Source: Stentor coeruleus (taxonomy: Eukaryota > Ciliophora > Heterotrichea > Heterotrichida > Stentoridae). From it: DNA of 28,789 nucleotides. A program made the position numbers and the translations under genes. This document shows positions 9,786-19,483 of the stretch, in pieces (within the stretch, counting starts at the first letter, position 1; each line of letters starts with the position of its first letter). The stretch is taken from contig MPUH01000943.1 of assembly GCA_001970955.1 (NCBI GenBank), positions 1-28,789 of the forward strand. Reading direction: 5' to 3'. A model generated the notes under the pieces. It ran no database searches. It was not told the DNA's origin and was given only the letters and a program-made list of their open reading frames with translations.

Positions 9786-9874
9786 CTCAAGTCGAGTTAT
9801 AATTGAATTTTGAAAATTTATGGATAATCTGACTATTAGATTAAAGGCAACTCCAATAATTTTCAATCGGCTTT
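9786..9874 (-). repeat. Right terminal inverted repeat
   Basis: Inverse partner of 9051-9133, ending in GGCTTT at 9869-9874. The segment between its two strong blocks is more diverged and a few bases longer than in the left copy, as expected for an old, unselected element. Confidence 0.85.
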
Positions 9875-10217
9875 TTTTATAACAAATTGGGTAAGCTTTT
9901 CATTTCAAAGACTAAATATATGCTGAAAAAAAATTCACTTCAACAAAATTTCAAGCTTACCTATAATAAAATAACTATATCCAAATAATTCCTAGGTCTT
10001 TTAACTATAAAATCTACATAAAACTAATCAATATTCATTCCTCCAACATAACTCTACATATAAAAATCCTATAAATTTATCAAAACCTTCCTCTTCCAAC
10101 AACAATTCCTAAAAACTAGCACATAAGCCAAAAACCTAAAAATTCCTAATCAATCCAATCCCAAAATAACTAAAAACTTCCATAAAAATACTAAAAAAAA
10201 ATGTTCTATATTTAATA

Positions 10218-11903
10218 ATGAGTATCGAAGAATATGAGAGCATCATTAGGAAAATGCTACCTTTGTTTATCCCAACTCAAAGCCAAGATAATCCAAGAGA
10301 AAACTTAGCTATGAGGAAAATAACAGTCGAAATTGACAAACTTTTTAAGAATCCAGAAAGGCCAATATCAAATCTAGAAAGTATCGTCCAAGATTATAAT
10401 GCTATGTTAGAATATGATGTAAATGATAGAAATTCAAGATACATTAAAGAACAAAGAATCTTATTGTTTTATAAATACATTCAATATCTTTATGGAGATG
10501 ACTTGAATTTAGATCAGTATATTGCTTTAATAAAAGTTGTGTGTATGCAGCCTAGTGTTGAAGGAGCAGGGACTTTTATTGAAAAACTTAAAAGAGATAT
10601 TTTTAATGGGTTTAAATCAGATGATTCTTTGAATGGGGTTAAATCAGATGATTCTTTGAATCAGTCTAAATCAGATCCTAATTATGTTATTGAATTAGTA
10701 AGAAAAAATGTTACGATTTTGGATAGGATTAAAGAATATTATACTATTCATGAGATGGTAACTGAGAAAAAATTACTTGGATACCCGTATGAGAAGTGTT
10801 TGCTGAAGCTTATGAATGAAAAAAACGGGCCTAGTCTCAAGAAAATATTTAACTACTACTATCTTCAATACGAAGAGCTTATTGGTATGCCTTTCCAATT
10901 AATAAACTTCGAACTAAAAAAACGTATAAGAGAATATTTCAAAGAAAATTCCAACGACCTTGTCAAATGCGAAAGATTCCTCTACGAAACCATCCCCGAT
11001 AAATTCAAACACAAAGAAGCCTTACGTAAAGAACTCCTCCAAATGTTCATCAGAAACTATTCTGGTATGGTTGTAGTAAATCTTAATCATATAAATCATA
11101 ACGAAATCAAATTCAATAACTACGCAAAATCTTCAAAATACAATATAAACGTTTTATCAACTAAAATCCCTGAAGAAATGATAAGATTTGACTATAATTC
11201 CAAGACTGAACTTATCCAACATCTAATAAATGACTTGACAATATTCTTAAGATTAAACCAATTCAATACAGGGATTACTTTTTTAGGCATTTGGCTTAAT
11301 ACACCAAAAGGAATCAATCTTGGGTTTTGTTTTGAAGACTTTGGAGAACCACTATATGAATATTGTAAGAAAATCAAACAGAATGACTTAGATTTCAAAG
11401 AGGGGAAAATGTTTTATTTGATTAAAGAAATGGCAATAAAAGCCCAAAGGTTATTGGATGATGGTTTTTTTATAGAGTTTTTACATCCAGGGAATGTGTT
11501 TATAAAAGACTATGAGGTTATTGTTTTCCCTAATTGTTATGCGATATCTGCATATTCTGAAAGCTCAAAAGTTGATACTAAAATGTTTAAAATTGAAGAG
11601 TCAATAGATTTAAAAAAATATTTGGAAAACACCCAAAGCTTAAAATATGACAAAAATGAATATTTAACTGAACAAGAACTGAAAAAAGGGATAATTTCTG
11701 AGCTGAATAAATCTTTAGCTTACTCTTTAGGGATCATGGCTCTTTATTTTAAAACATCATTTCTAGATTTAGAACACCTTGCTGGGAATAAGGATGAAAT
11801 CATTAACAGTTTTAAACCCAGTTATTCAAATGCTATCAGAAGCCTTCTTGGTGAAAAAGGTGAAAGGAAAAGTATAACAGAATTGGCAAATGAACTTGAA
11901 TAG
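10218..11903 (+). CDS. Pseudokinase-like protein with acidic nonapeptide repeats
   Basis: A 561-residue protein with no obvious name. The N-terminal 300 residues are mostly helical and include a short tandem repeat (KSDDSLNGV, KSDDSLNQS, KSDPN, about residues 133-153). The C-terminal 250 residues follow the order of a protein kinase fold without its catalytic residues. DLTIFLRLNQFNTGITFLG resembles helix C and the next strand, FEDFGEPLYEYCKK the hinge and helix D, and LLDDGFFIEFLHPGNVFI the catalytic loop with HRD lost but the Asn kept. VIVFPN stands where DFG belongs, and YSNAIRSLLGEKGERKSITELANEL matches the C-lobe end with its arginine. It is probably a scaffold or regulator. The copine gene starts 14 bases after its stop. 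Confidence 0.7.
   Translation: MSIEEYESIIRKMLPLFIPTQSQDNPRENLAMRKITVEIDKLFKNPERPISNLESIVQDYNAMLEYDVNDRNSRYIKEQRILLFYKYIQYLYGDDLNLDQYIALIKVVCMQPSVEGAGTFIEKLKRDIFNGFKSDDSLNGVKSDDSLNQSKSDPNYVIELVRKNVTILDRIKEYYTIHEMVTEKKLLGYPYEKCLLKLMNEKNGPSLKKIFNYYYLQYEELIGMPFQLINFELKKRIREYFKENSNDLVKCERFLYETIPDKFKHKEALRKELLQMFIRNYSGMVVVNLNHINHNEIKFNNYAKSSKYNINVLSTKIPEEMIRFDYNSKTELIQHLINDLTIFLRLNQFNTGITFLGIWLNTPKGINLGFCFEDFGEPLYEYCKKIKQNDLDFKEGKMFYLIKEMAIKAQRLLDDGFFIEFLHPGNVFIKDYEVIVFPNCYAISAYSESSKVDTKMFKIEESIDLKKYLENTQSLKYDKNEYLTEQELKKGIISELNKSLAYSLGIMALYFKTSFLDLEHLAGNKDEIINSFKPSYSNAIRSLLGEKGERKSITELANELE
10614..10676 (+). repeat. 27-bp tandem repeat inside the coding region
   Basis: Two full 27-base units (10614-10640 and 10641-10667, both starting AAATCAGATGATTCTTTGAA) and a partial third copy that breaks off after AAATCAGAT. 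The length is a multiple of three, so it adds or removes nine-residue KSDDSLN-type units without a frameshift. It probably varies in copy number between strains. Confidence 0.85.
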
Positions 11904-11917
11904 TTTAATATAAATAA

Positions 11918-13684
11918 ATGGTAGAATCATATCTGTCAACCAAAATCGAACTGTTTCTTTGTGCGAGAAACCTGGCAAACATGGACTCATTCAGCAAAAG
12001 TGACCCATTTTGTTTAGTTTTCACAAAAGCTAATGATTCAGCTCAATACCATGAAATTGGCCGCACTGAGATTATTAAAGATAACCTAAACCCAAATTGG
12101 ACAACTTCAATAATCTGCGACTATTTTTTTGAGATGAAGCAGTCAATAATGTTTTCATTGTTTGATTATGATGATACAACACCAGATAAACTTGGAGAAG
12201 CATATACAACAATTGGAGAAATAGTAGGCAAAGGGACAATGATTTTAAACTTATCGAAAAAAGGCAAACTTATAGTCAGAGCTGAAGAAGTAAAAACATC
12301 AAATGATATATATGAATTCCATATGAAAGGGGTAAAATTAGATAAGAAAGACTTTTTTGGTAAAAGCGACCCTTATTTAATATTTTATAGGAGTCTTGGC
12401 ACAGGGTCATGGAGTGAGGTTTATAGAACAGAGATTATAAAAAACACTCTTGATCCGATATGGAAGCCAATTCATATCAACTGCCAGAAACTTTGTAATG
12501 GAGATGAGAATAAACCAATAAAAATCGAATGTTTTGATTGGAATCGAGTAGGTTCTCATGATTTGATTGGTATAACTGAAACAACTTTATCTCATTTAGC
12601 TGTTAATGGGGCAAGATTTGAACTTTATACCCCACAGAATAAAAAGAAAGGTAAAAAATCAGGGGAATTAGTAGTGGCTAATGTTATAATAAAAAAAGTC
12701 CTATCTTTTATAGATTATCTTAGAGCTGGTTTACAGATATCATTTTCTATAGCAATTGATTATACGGCAAGTAATGGTGAATACTCTAACCCTAATTCTT
12801 TACATCATTTAAATCCAAGCATGCCAAATCAATATGAACAAGCTATATGGGAAGTTGGGACTATACTTGAAGCTTATGATACAGATAAACTTTTCCCTGT
12901 TTTTGGCTTTGGAGGTGTGCCTAGACATGAAAATAAAGCAAATCATTGTTTTCCTTTAACTTTTAATATAGAAAACCCATATGTTCAAGGTGTGAATGGG
13001 CTTTTACAATGCTATAGAAGTTCTTTAAATTTGGTTTCATTATCAGGACCAACACTTTTCACTAATGTTATTAGAAATGTTATGAATGTAGCACAAAGTA
13101 CCTCTCCACAATCAACTTATCATGTACTTTTAATAATTACAGATGGGGCGATTATGGATATGGATAATACTATTTCGTGTATTGTTGAAGCTTCAAATCT
13201 TCCTATGAGTATTATTATTATTGGAGTTGGAACTGCTGATTTTTCTAGTATGGAACAACTTGATTGTGATGAAGGGTTTTTAATAGATACTCGAGGAAAA
13301 AAAGCTATTAGAGATATTGTTCAATTTGTCCCTTTTTTTAAGTTTAGAGGAAATCCTGCAGCTTTAGCTGCAGAGGTTCTTAAAGAGGTACCAAAACAAT
13401 TAACAGACTTTATGTCATTGATTAATTATGTACCAGAAATACCTGTAGCTCAACCTTTATCTCAGATTGCTATTCAAGCTACTTTGCCACCTTTGGATCT
13501 ACCGGCTAACCCAGATTCTTTTGCCCCTGAACAAGCTTATGAAGCACCTGTTGAGTCAGGGTATAAGAAAGAACTTCCTAATGAAGATTATGAAAATCCT
13601 TATGAATCGGGGTATACGAAAGAACTACCTTCTGATGAAGAAGAAAAACATCATCATAAACACCGTCATCATCATAACAATTAA
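11918..13684 (+). CDS. Copine (C2-C2-vWA) with histidine-rich tail
   Basis: A 588-residue copine, a calcium-dependent phospholipid-binding cytosolic protein that moves to membranes when calcium rises. C2A (about 8-125) keeps MDSFSKSDPF and the DYDDTT loop with calcium-binding aspartates. C2B (about 130-255) keeps KKDFFGKSDPYLIF and CFDWNRVGSHD. The von Willebrand A-like copine domain (about 270-500) starts with SIAIDYTASNGE, holding the DxTxS metal site, followed by AYDTDKLFPVFGFGG, a family hallmark. After the usual end come two similar units, ESGYKKELPNEDYENPY and ESGYTKELPSDEEE, then HHHKHRHHHNN. The histidine tail is unusual and could bind metal (inference). It starts 14 bases after the pseudokinase-like gene. 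Confidence 0.94.
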   Translation: MVESYLSTKIELFLCARNLANMDSFSKSDPFCLVFTKANDSAQYHEIGRTEIIKDNLNPNWTTSIICDYFFEMKQSIMFSLFDYDDTTPDKLGEAYTTIGEIVGKGTMILNLSKKGKLIVRAEEVKTSNDIYEFHMKGVKLDKKDFFGKSDPYLIFYRSLGTGSWSEVYRTEIIKNTLDPIWKPIHINCQKLCNGDENKPIKIECFDWNRVGSHDLIGITETTLSHLAVNGARFELYTPQNKKKGKKSGELVVANVIIKKVLSFIDYLRAGLQISFSIAIDYTASNGEYSNPNSLHHLNPSMPNQYEQAIWEVGTILEAYDTDKLFPVFGFGGVPRHENKANHCFPLTFNIENPYVQGVNGLLQCYRSSLNLVSLSGPTLFTNVIRNVMNVAQSTSPQSTYHVLLIITDGAIMDMDNTISCIVEASNLPMSIIIIGVGTADFSSMEQLDCDEGFLIDTRGKKAIRDIVQFVPFFKFRGNPAALAAEVLKEVPKQLTDFMSLINYVPEIPVAQPLSQIAIQATLPPLDLPANPDSFAPEQAYEAPVESGYKKELPNEDYENPYESGYTKELPSDEEEKHHHKHRHHHNN

Positions 13685-14326
13685 TAGATAGATTATGCTT
13701 TTAAACCAATGATTTTATAAAACTAAAAAAAAATATATAATAAAAAAACTAAGATTTACAGTTTAATTCATAATGATGTGCTATCAAGCATTTTGCTAAG
13801 GTTATTTAAATTCAGTCTGTGTTTTAAGGATATTTGAATTAAGATTATTTCAACCAATTATAATTTAAATAGGTTTTTGATATGTTTTTACATTTGGCCA
13901 AACACATACTTTTAATTGCCTTGCTAAATAAAATAAAAAATTAAGATCAACATCAATCAAGTTAGCTAAACTAAATTATACTAGTAAACATATCCAAGTT
14001 TGCTATGTTTCAAATTGTATTGATCTCCTTTAAAAGCATATAAAAATACTTCACTGTTCAAGGCTAAATTAGTTGTTTGAACAAAAAACATAGAATCATT
14101 TAAAATTGGATTAATTTTACTCATATTACATCAAATTAATTTTCAACTTCACATCAATCGCATCTTACACAAAATTTAAAATCATTTAAAAACTCGGCAA
14201 TTTCCTTAATCACAACCTAAATCTAACCTCCTATTAAAAATCGCATCTCCATTCCTAACTATGAAAATCTTACCTTCTTATCCATCTTATCAAATACCAT
14301 CCTAATTCTATAATAAAAACTTTATA
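13685..14326. other. Intergenic region between convergent genes
   Basis: The copine gene ends at the left and the 154-residue gene ends at the right. Apart from one 47-codon frame on the minus strand (13981-14124) I see nothing supported: no inverted ends, RNA gene or repeat. Confidence 0.5.
13981..14124 (-). CDS. Small ORF, possible gene fragment
   Basis: A 47-codon ATG frame on the minus strand, MSKINPILNDSMFFVQTTNL and onward, ending GYVY and TAG. Its amino acid mix is protein-like and its ATG follows TTTGATGTAAT. Downstream of its stop the same strand shows more short protein-like pieces in other frames, which suggests the front of a decayed gene. No family was recognised. It could be chance. 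Confidence 0.2.
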   Translation of the reverse strand: MSKINPILNDSMFFVQTTNLALNSEVFLYAFKGDQYNLKHSKLGYVY

Positions 14327-14791
14327 TTATTTTCCTTTTTCAATATCAATCTGACATCCAAACTCTAATTTCTCTTTAATTGTCTCATCTCTACTTCCTT
14401 GTTTATAATCACTATTATTAATCTTTGTCATTGTAATCATAAATTTCACAGGCTTTTTAATCAACTTCTTCTGGGCGATTTTAAACGATGTTATTTTTTG
14501 TGATACATTCCGATTGTTACTATATTTATTCCTAAATGTCTTAATCTTCACACTATCAAAAATACTTTCTACAGCTTTACAGTATCCTAATCGTCTTGGA
14601 GATGGAGTATTTCTATATAATTCAAAACTTGTATCTAAAAATAAAGGTGGAATCTTATACCCATAAGGTTTATTTTTAGATATAAATGTTTGTTCAAATA
14701 CTCCAAGCTTACTTTCTTGACCTGATTTATTTGTGATATTTGGTAAGAATAAATTCCTTTTTTGTTGTGAATTGTATGATGTATTTAACAT
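14327..14791 (-). CDS. Small basic protein of unknown function
   Basis: A 154-residue protein, rich in Lys, Asn and Ser, with no domain I recognise. It contains proline turns (YKIPPLFLDTSFELYRNTPSP) and a strongly basic middle (KIKTFRNKYSNNRNVSQK and QKKLIKKPVKF). No signal peptide or membrane helix is visible. Divergent start sites 85 bases apart pair it with the 133-residue basic protein at 14877, so the two may be expressed together. The ATG follows a TA-rich stretch. It may be a nucleic-acid-binding or cytoskeletal linker protein, but that is only suggested by charge. Confidence 0.6.
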   Translation of the reverse strand: MLNTSYNSQQKRNLFLPNITNKSGQESKLGVFEQTFISKNKPYGYKIPPLFLDTSFELYRNTPSPRRLGYCKAVESIFDSVKIKTFRNKYSNNRNVSQKITSFKIAQKKLIKKPVKFMITMTKINNSDYKQGSRDETIKEKLEFGCQIDIEKGK

Positions 14792-14876
14792 ATTTACTTC
14801 ATATGATAATTAAAATATTCTTATAAGTTTTTTTTTAATGCAAAAGTTGATTATATGATTGATTTTGTATTAATAA
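14792..14876. promoter_or_regulatory. Compact divergent promoter region
   Basis: Only 85 bases separate the start codons of two opposite genes. It contains a TTATAAG-T9 stretch and, next to the right ATG, TGTATTAATAA. Both promoters must overlap here, so coordinated expression of the two small basic proteins is plausible. Confidence 0.55.
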
Positions 14877-15278
14877 ATGGAAAATCGTCGGAAGTCATAT
14901 GCAAAAAATAAAACTTTACTTGCGGATGTTTCGTCTGTGGATAAATTTATTAAACGTAAAAGGCTTTCGGAAGATGTGTCTCATATTAAATTACCCCCAA
15001 TGTCCACTTTGAATAAAAGCATTTCATTCGCCAATGTGAGTGCAAATAATGTGAAAATACGAAAACCCTCGATGGATAACTCTTATATTTTCGATACTTG
15101 GAATAAACATTTGGCTAGTAAGCCTTTGAGAAACCAAGATAAGTTAAAGATAAAGTACAGGACTATTAAAAGGATTAATGTCAATCCAAGATTGTATACA
15201 GATAATATAGAAGTAGAAGTTAATGAGAGGATGTATGAGGGAAGGATGATTAAGATTATAAATAAATTAATATTTTAG
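14877..15278 (+). CDS. Small basic protein, unknown, continuing in frame past its TAG
   Basis: A 133-residue basic protein with no recognised family: MENRRKSYAKNKTLLADVSS, then several RKRL and KIRKPS patches resembling kinase target or nuclear localisation motifs (inference). It ends ...INKLIF and TAG at 15276-15278. Immediately after, in the same frame, comes an open stretch of 65 codons to the next TAG at 15474-15476, without any stop. No canonical GT...AG intron of 15-20 bases that would remove the first TAG is visible. The true product could therefore be 133 residues, a read-through protein of about 199 residues, or a gene recently cut by a nonsense change. Confidence 0.55.
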   Translation: MENRRKSYAKNKTLLADVSSVDKFIKRKRLSEDVSHIKLPPMSTLNKSISFANVSANNVKIRKPSMDNSYIFDTWNKHLASKPLRNQDKLKIKYRTIKRINVNPRLYTDNIEVEVNERMYEGRMIKIINKLIF

Positions 15279-15476
15279 ACTTATTTTATAGAGTTGGTAT
15301 ATAAAAAGAATGCATTTTTGTTATATAATTTTAAAATTTATAGAGAAGAAACTGTTAGTTTTGAATTAAAATATTCCGATCTAATATTACCAGTATCTGA
15401 TTTTGGAGATTTGCCTATAGGGATAATAGGAAATGATACAAAAAGTACTTCTACAATAATAATTATTCATCAATAG
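15279..15476 (+). other. In-frame open extension after the TAG
   Basis: Sixty-five sense codons follow the TAG of the preceding gene in the same frame, including VYKKNAFLLYNFKIYREE and ELKYSDLILPVSDFGDL, which look protein-like. There is no ATG near the start of this stretch, so on its own it would need a non-ATG start. It is best explained as the former or read-through C-terminus of the upstream gene. Confidence 0.4.
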
Positions 15477-16038
15477 ACATATAAATATATTCTACCACAA
15501 TGGAACAAGCATACTTACAATAAATCTATTATCTAAACAAATACTTAATTATTAATAAAAACCTCAAAATTATCATCCCTAAAGCATACTATATTTTTTA
15601 AATTTGATACATAAATATAATTATCTTCAAACTACCATCCTATAAATATTTAATATATTTTCTAAAATCATCTACCAGTTTTGGTTTTTTCTTCAGTTAT
15701 TTATTCATCATTTTCACTTTTTATTTTCCTTTTAAAAAGTATATAAATCTCTACGAATGGCAATTTTAAAATTGTTATTTGTTAACTCTATAATTATTAT
15801 ATTGATTCCTTTTATCAATATAATAAAATGATTACCAAATATATATGATTTTATTTTCACACTCTAAATACTTTATCACTATTCCCTATACAATTAAAGC
15901 TGAATTTTTATATTTTTTTCATAGTTTTACTAGATTTGAGCTTGCTTTGAAGGTACTAGAAGAGATTGTTAATATTTGTATTGTTTTAAAATTTATCTTA
16001 CCATTTTATATATATATATATATTCAAAAACTGATTAT
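15477..16038. other. AT-rich intergenic region
   Basis: No supported gene. A frame from ATG at 15845 overlaps the start of the next gene and is probably chance or a relic. A TA dinucleotide run (about 16008-16022) lies just before the kelch-like gene start. Confidence 0.5.
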
Positions 16039-16812
16039 ATGGAAATAGCACCCAAGTCACCAAAGATATTTTTCATGTTAAACAACACTATTTACTGGAT
16101 CAAGCTTCCATCTCTAAAAATCAAGCATATAAAAACCCCAAATGGTTACCTTTTCCAAGATTTTATCCCAATAGGCAAAAATCAGCTCATAATCAATGGG
16201 GCTAAATCTCATGATGAAGGTCATAAAGAACATTCATTTATAGTCCTAAGCAAAAAGTCTTTTGAAGAAATTAATTGTCATGATTTCGGGATCGTAGGAT
16301 TTAGAATGGTCGTAAACCTAAGCACTCTGTTTTTAATATCTGATAAAAAATCCCAAGCTTTTTGTTTAGATACTCAGATGTATAAAAGCCTCCCAGATAT
16401 GATTGGTGTGCATATAAACCCAGGTTGTTGCGCTTATAACCATGGGATTTTGGTAGTTGGTGGGATTAATAATAGAAATGTCGAGTTTTTTGACTGTGAA
16501 GCTAATGAATGGAAGATAATTGCAGAGTTAGATAAAGACTTGTTCAGTATTAGTTGTATACAAATTTCTGAACAAGAAGCACTCGTTATTAGCTATAAAG
16601 AGTATTTTATACTTAATACCTGGCTGAAAAGAATAGTGATTTGTGATTTTTTGCCTATAAAAACCAAGACATCGAAAATAGGCTGCCCTGTTAGAGTTAA
16701 AAATCATATTTATGTTATCTTGGGCAACACAAGACTGCTGAGATTTAATATCATTACTAGACAGTGGACTATTGTCAATAACAACTCAATCTGCTGTTGC
16801 CAAATTGTCTAG
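16039..16812 (+). CDS. Kelch-like propeller protein with cysteine CaaX-type tail
   Basis: The start is set at the ATG of MEIAPKSPKIFFM, not the one 63 bases upstream. The upstream piece would add a run translated from the TA repeat, while this ATG has the usual TGATTAT context. The resulting 257-residue protein shows degenerate kelch-type blades: CCAYNHGILVVGGINNRNVEFFDCEANEWK is replaced here by its parts GILVVGGINN, VEFFD and NEWKII; a second strand set includes HIYVILGN, LLRFN and RQWTIV. A W at each blade end and a GG pair in one blade support a beta propeller of about five blades. The protein ends SICCCQIV: CQIV fits a CaaX box, and the extra cysteines could carry palmitate, so membrane attachment is possible. 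Confidence 0.7.
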   Translation: MEIAPKSPKIFFMLNNTIYWIKLPSLKIKHIKTPNGYLFQDFIPIGKNQLIINGAKSHDEGHKEHSFIVLSKKSFEEINCHDFGIVGFRMVVNLSTLFLISDKKSQAFCLDTQMYKSLPDMIGVHINPGCCAYNHGILVVGGINNRNVEFFDCEANEWKIIAELDKDLFSISCIQISEQEALVISYKEYFILNTWLKRIVICDFLPIKTKTSKIGCPVRVKNHIYVILGNTRLLRFNIITRQWTIVNNNSICCCQIV

Positions 16813-19354
<2,542 letters not shown>

Positions 19355-19368
19355 TTAAGTAAATCATT

Positions 19369-19483
19369 TTTTTATAAAAAAAAAAAGACTTTTTATGCGA
19401 TTTTTATCTTTTTATGATTACTTATATTTTTATAAAAAAAAAAGACTTTTTATGCGATTTTTATCTTTTTATGATTACTTATA
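19369..19483. repeat. Recent 57/58-bp tandem duplication between convergent genes
   Basis: Two head-to-tail copies, 19369-19426 and 19427-19483, each running TTTTTATA, an A tract, GACTTTTTATGCGATTTTTA and on to GATTACTTATA. They differ only by one A in the A tract (11 against 10). The second copy includes the stop codon of the minus-strand coiled-coil gene, so the first copy is probably the duplicated end of that gene plus its downstream region. Confidence 0.9.

Larger units (their letters stand above)
9051..9874 (+). mobile_element. Decayed IS1595/Merlin-like DNA transposon relic
   Basis: An 824-bp element bounded by imperfect inverted repeats of about 85 bp. Between them the + strand carries broken pieces, in different frames, that recall the DDE transposase of the IS1595 (ISXO2/IS1016) and eukaryotic Merlin group. 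A 46-codon frame starts at 9145. Then come KRFKWKNRRNSCTLRKRIYL, like the W-R-C...SLR.G stretch after the zinc ribbon; KSDFGSILLLGMLYL, like the SKL...LIY helix; and FGNLIQIEYS, like the GG..VEIDES strand bearing the first catalytic acidic residue. RHTKWK follows at the place of the next conserved W. The rest of the catalytic domain is missing. It is inactive. Exact ends and target duplication are uncertain: flanking TTTTATT and TTTTATA are only suggestive. Confidence 0.65.
8733..10217. other. Long intergenic region containing a decayed transposon
   Basis: No intact gene in 1.5 kb. The first 150 bases are G-rich on the + strand (8761-8880: 28 G, 4 C). The middle, about 9051-9874, is a transposon relic with inverted ends. 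The last 200 bases before the next gene are extremely C-rich and G-poor (10081-10200: 32 C, 2 G). Confidence 0.7.

Noticed and set aside
15845..16048. 67-codon ATG frame overlapping the kelch-like gene start
   Set aside because: It runs through the TA repeat into another frame of the kelch-like gene and has no recognisable domain; the overlap favours chance.
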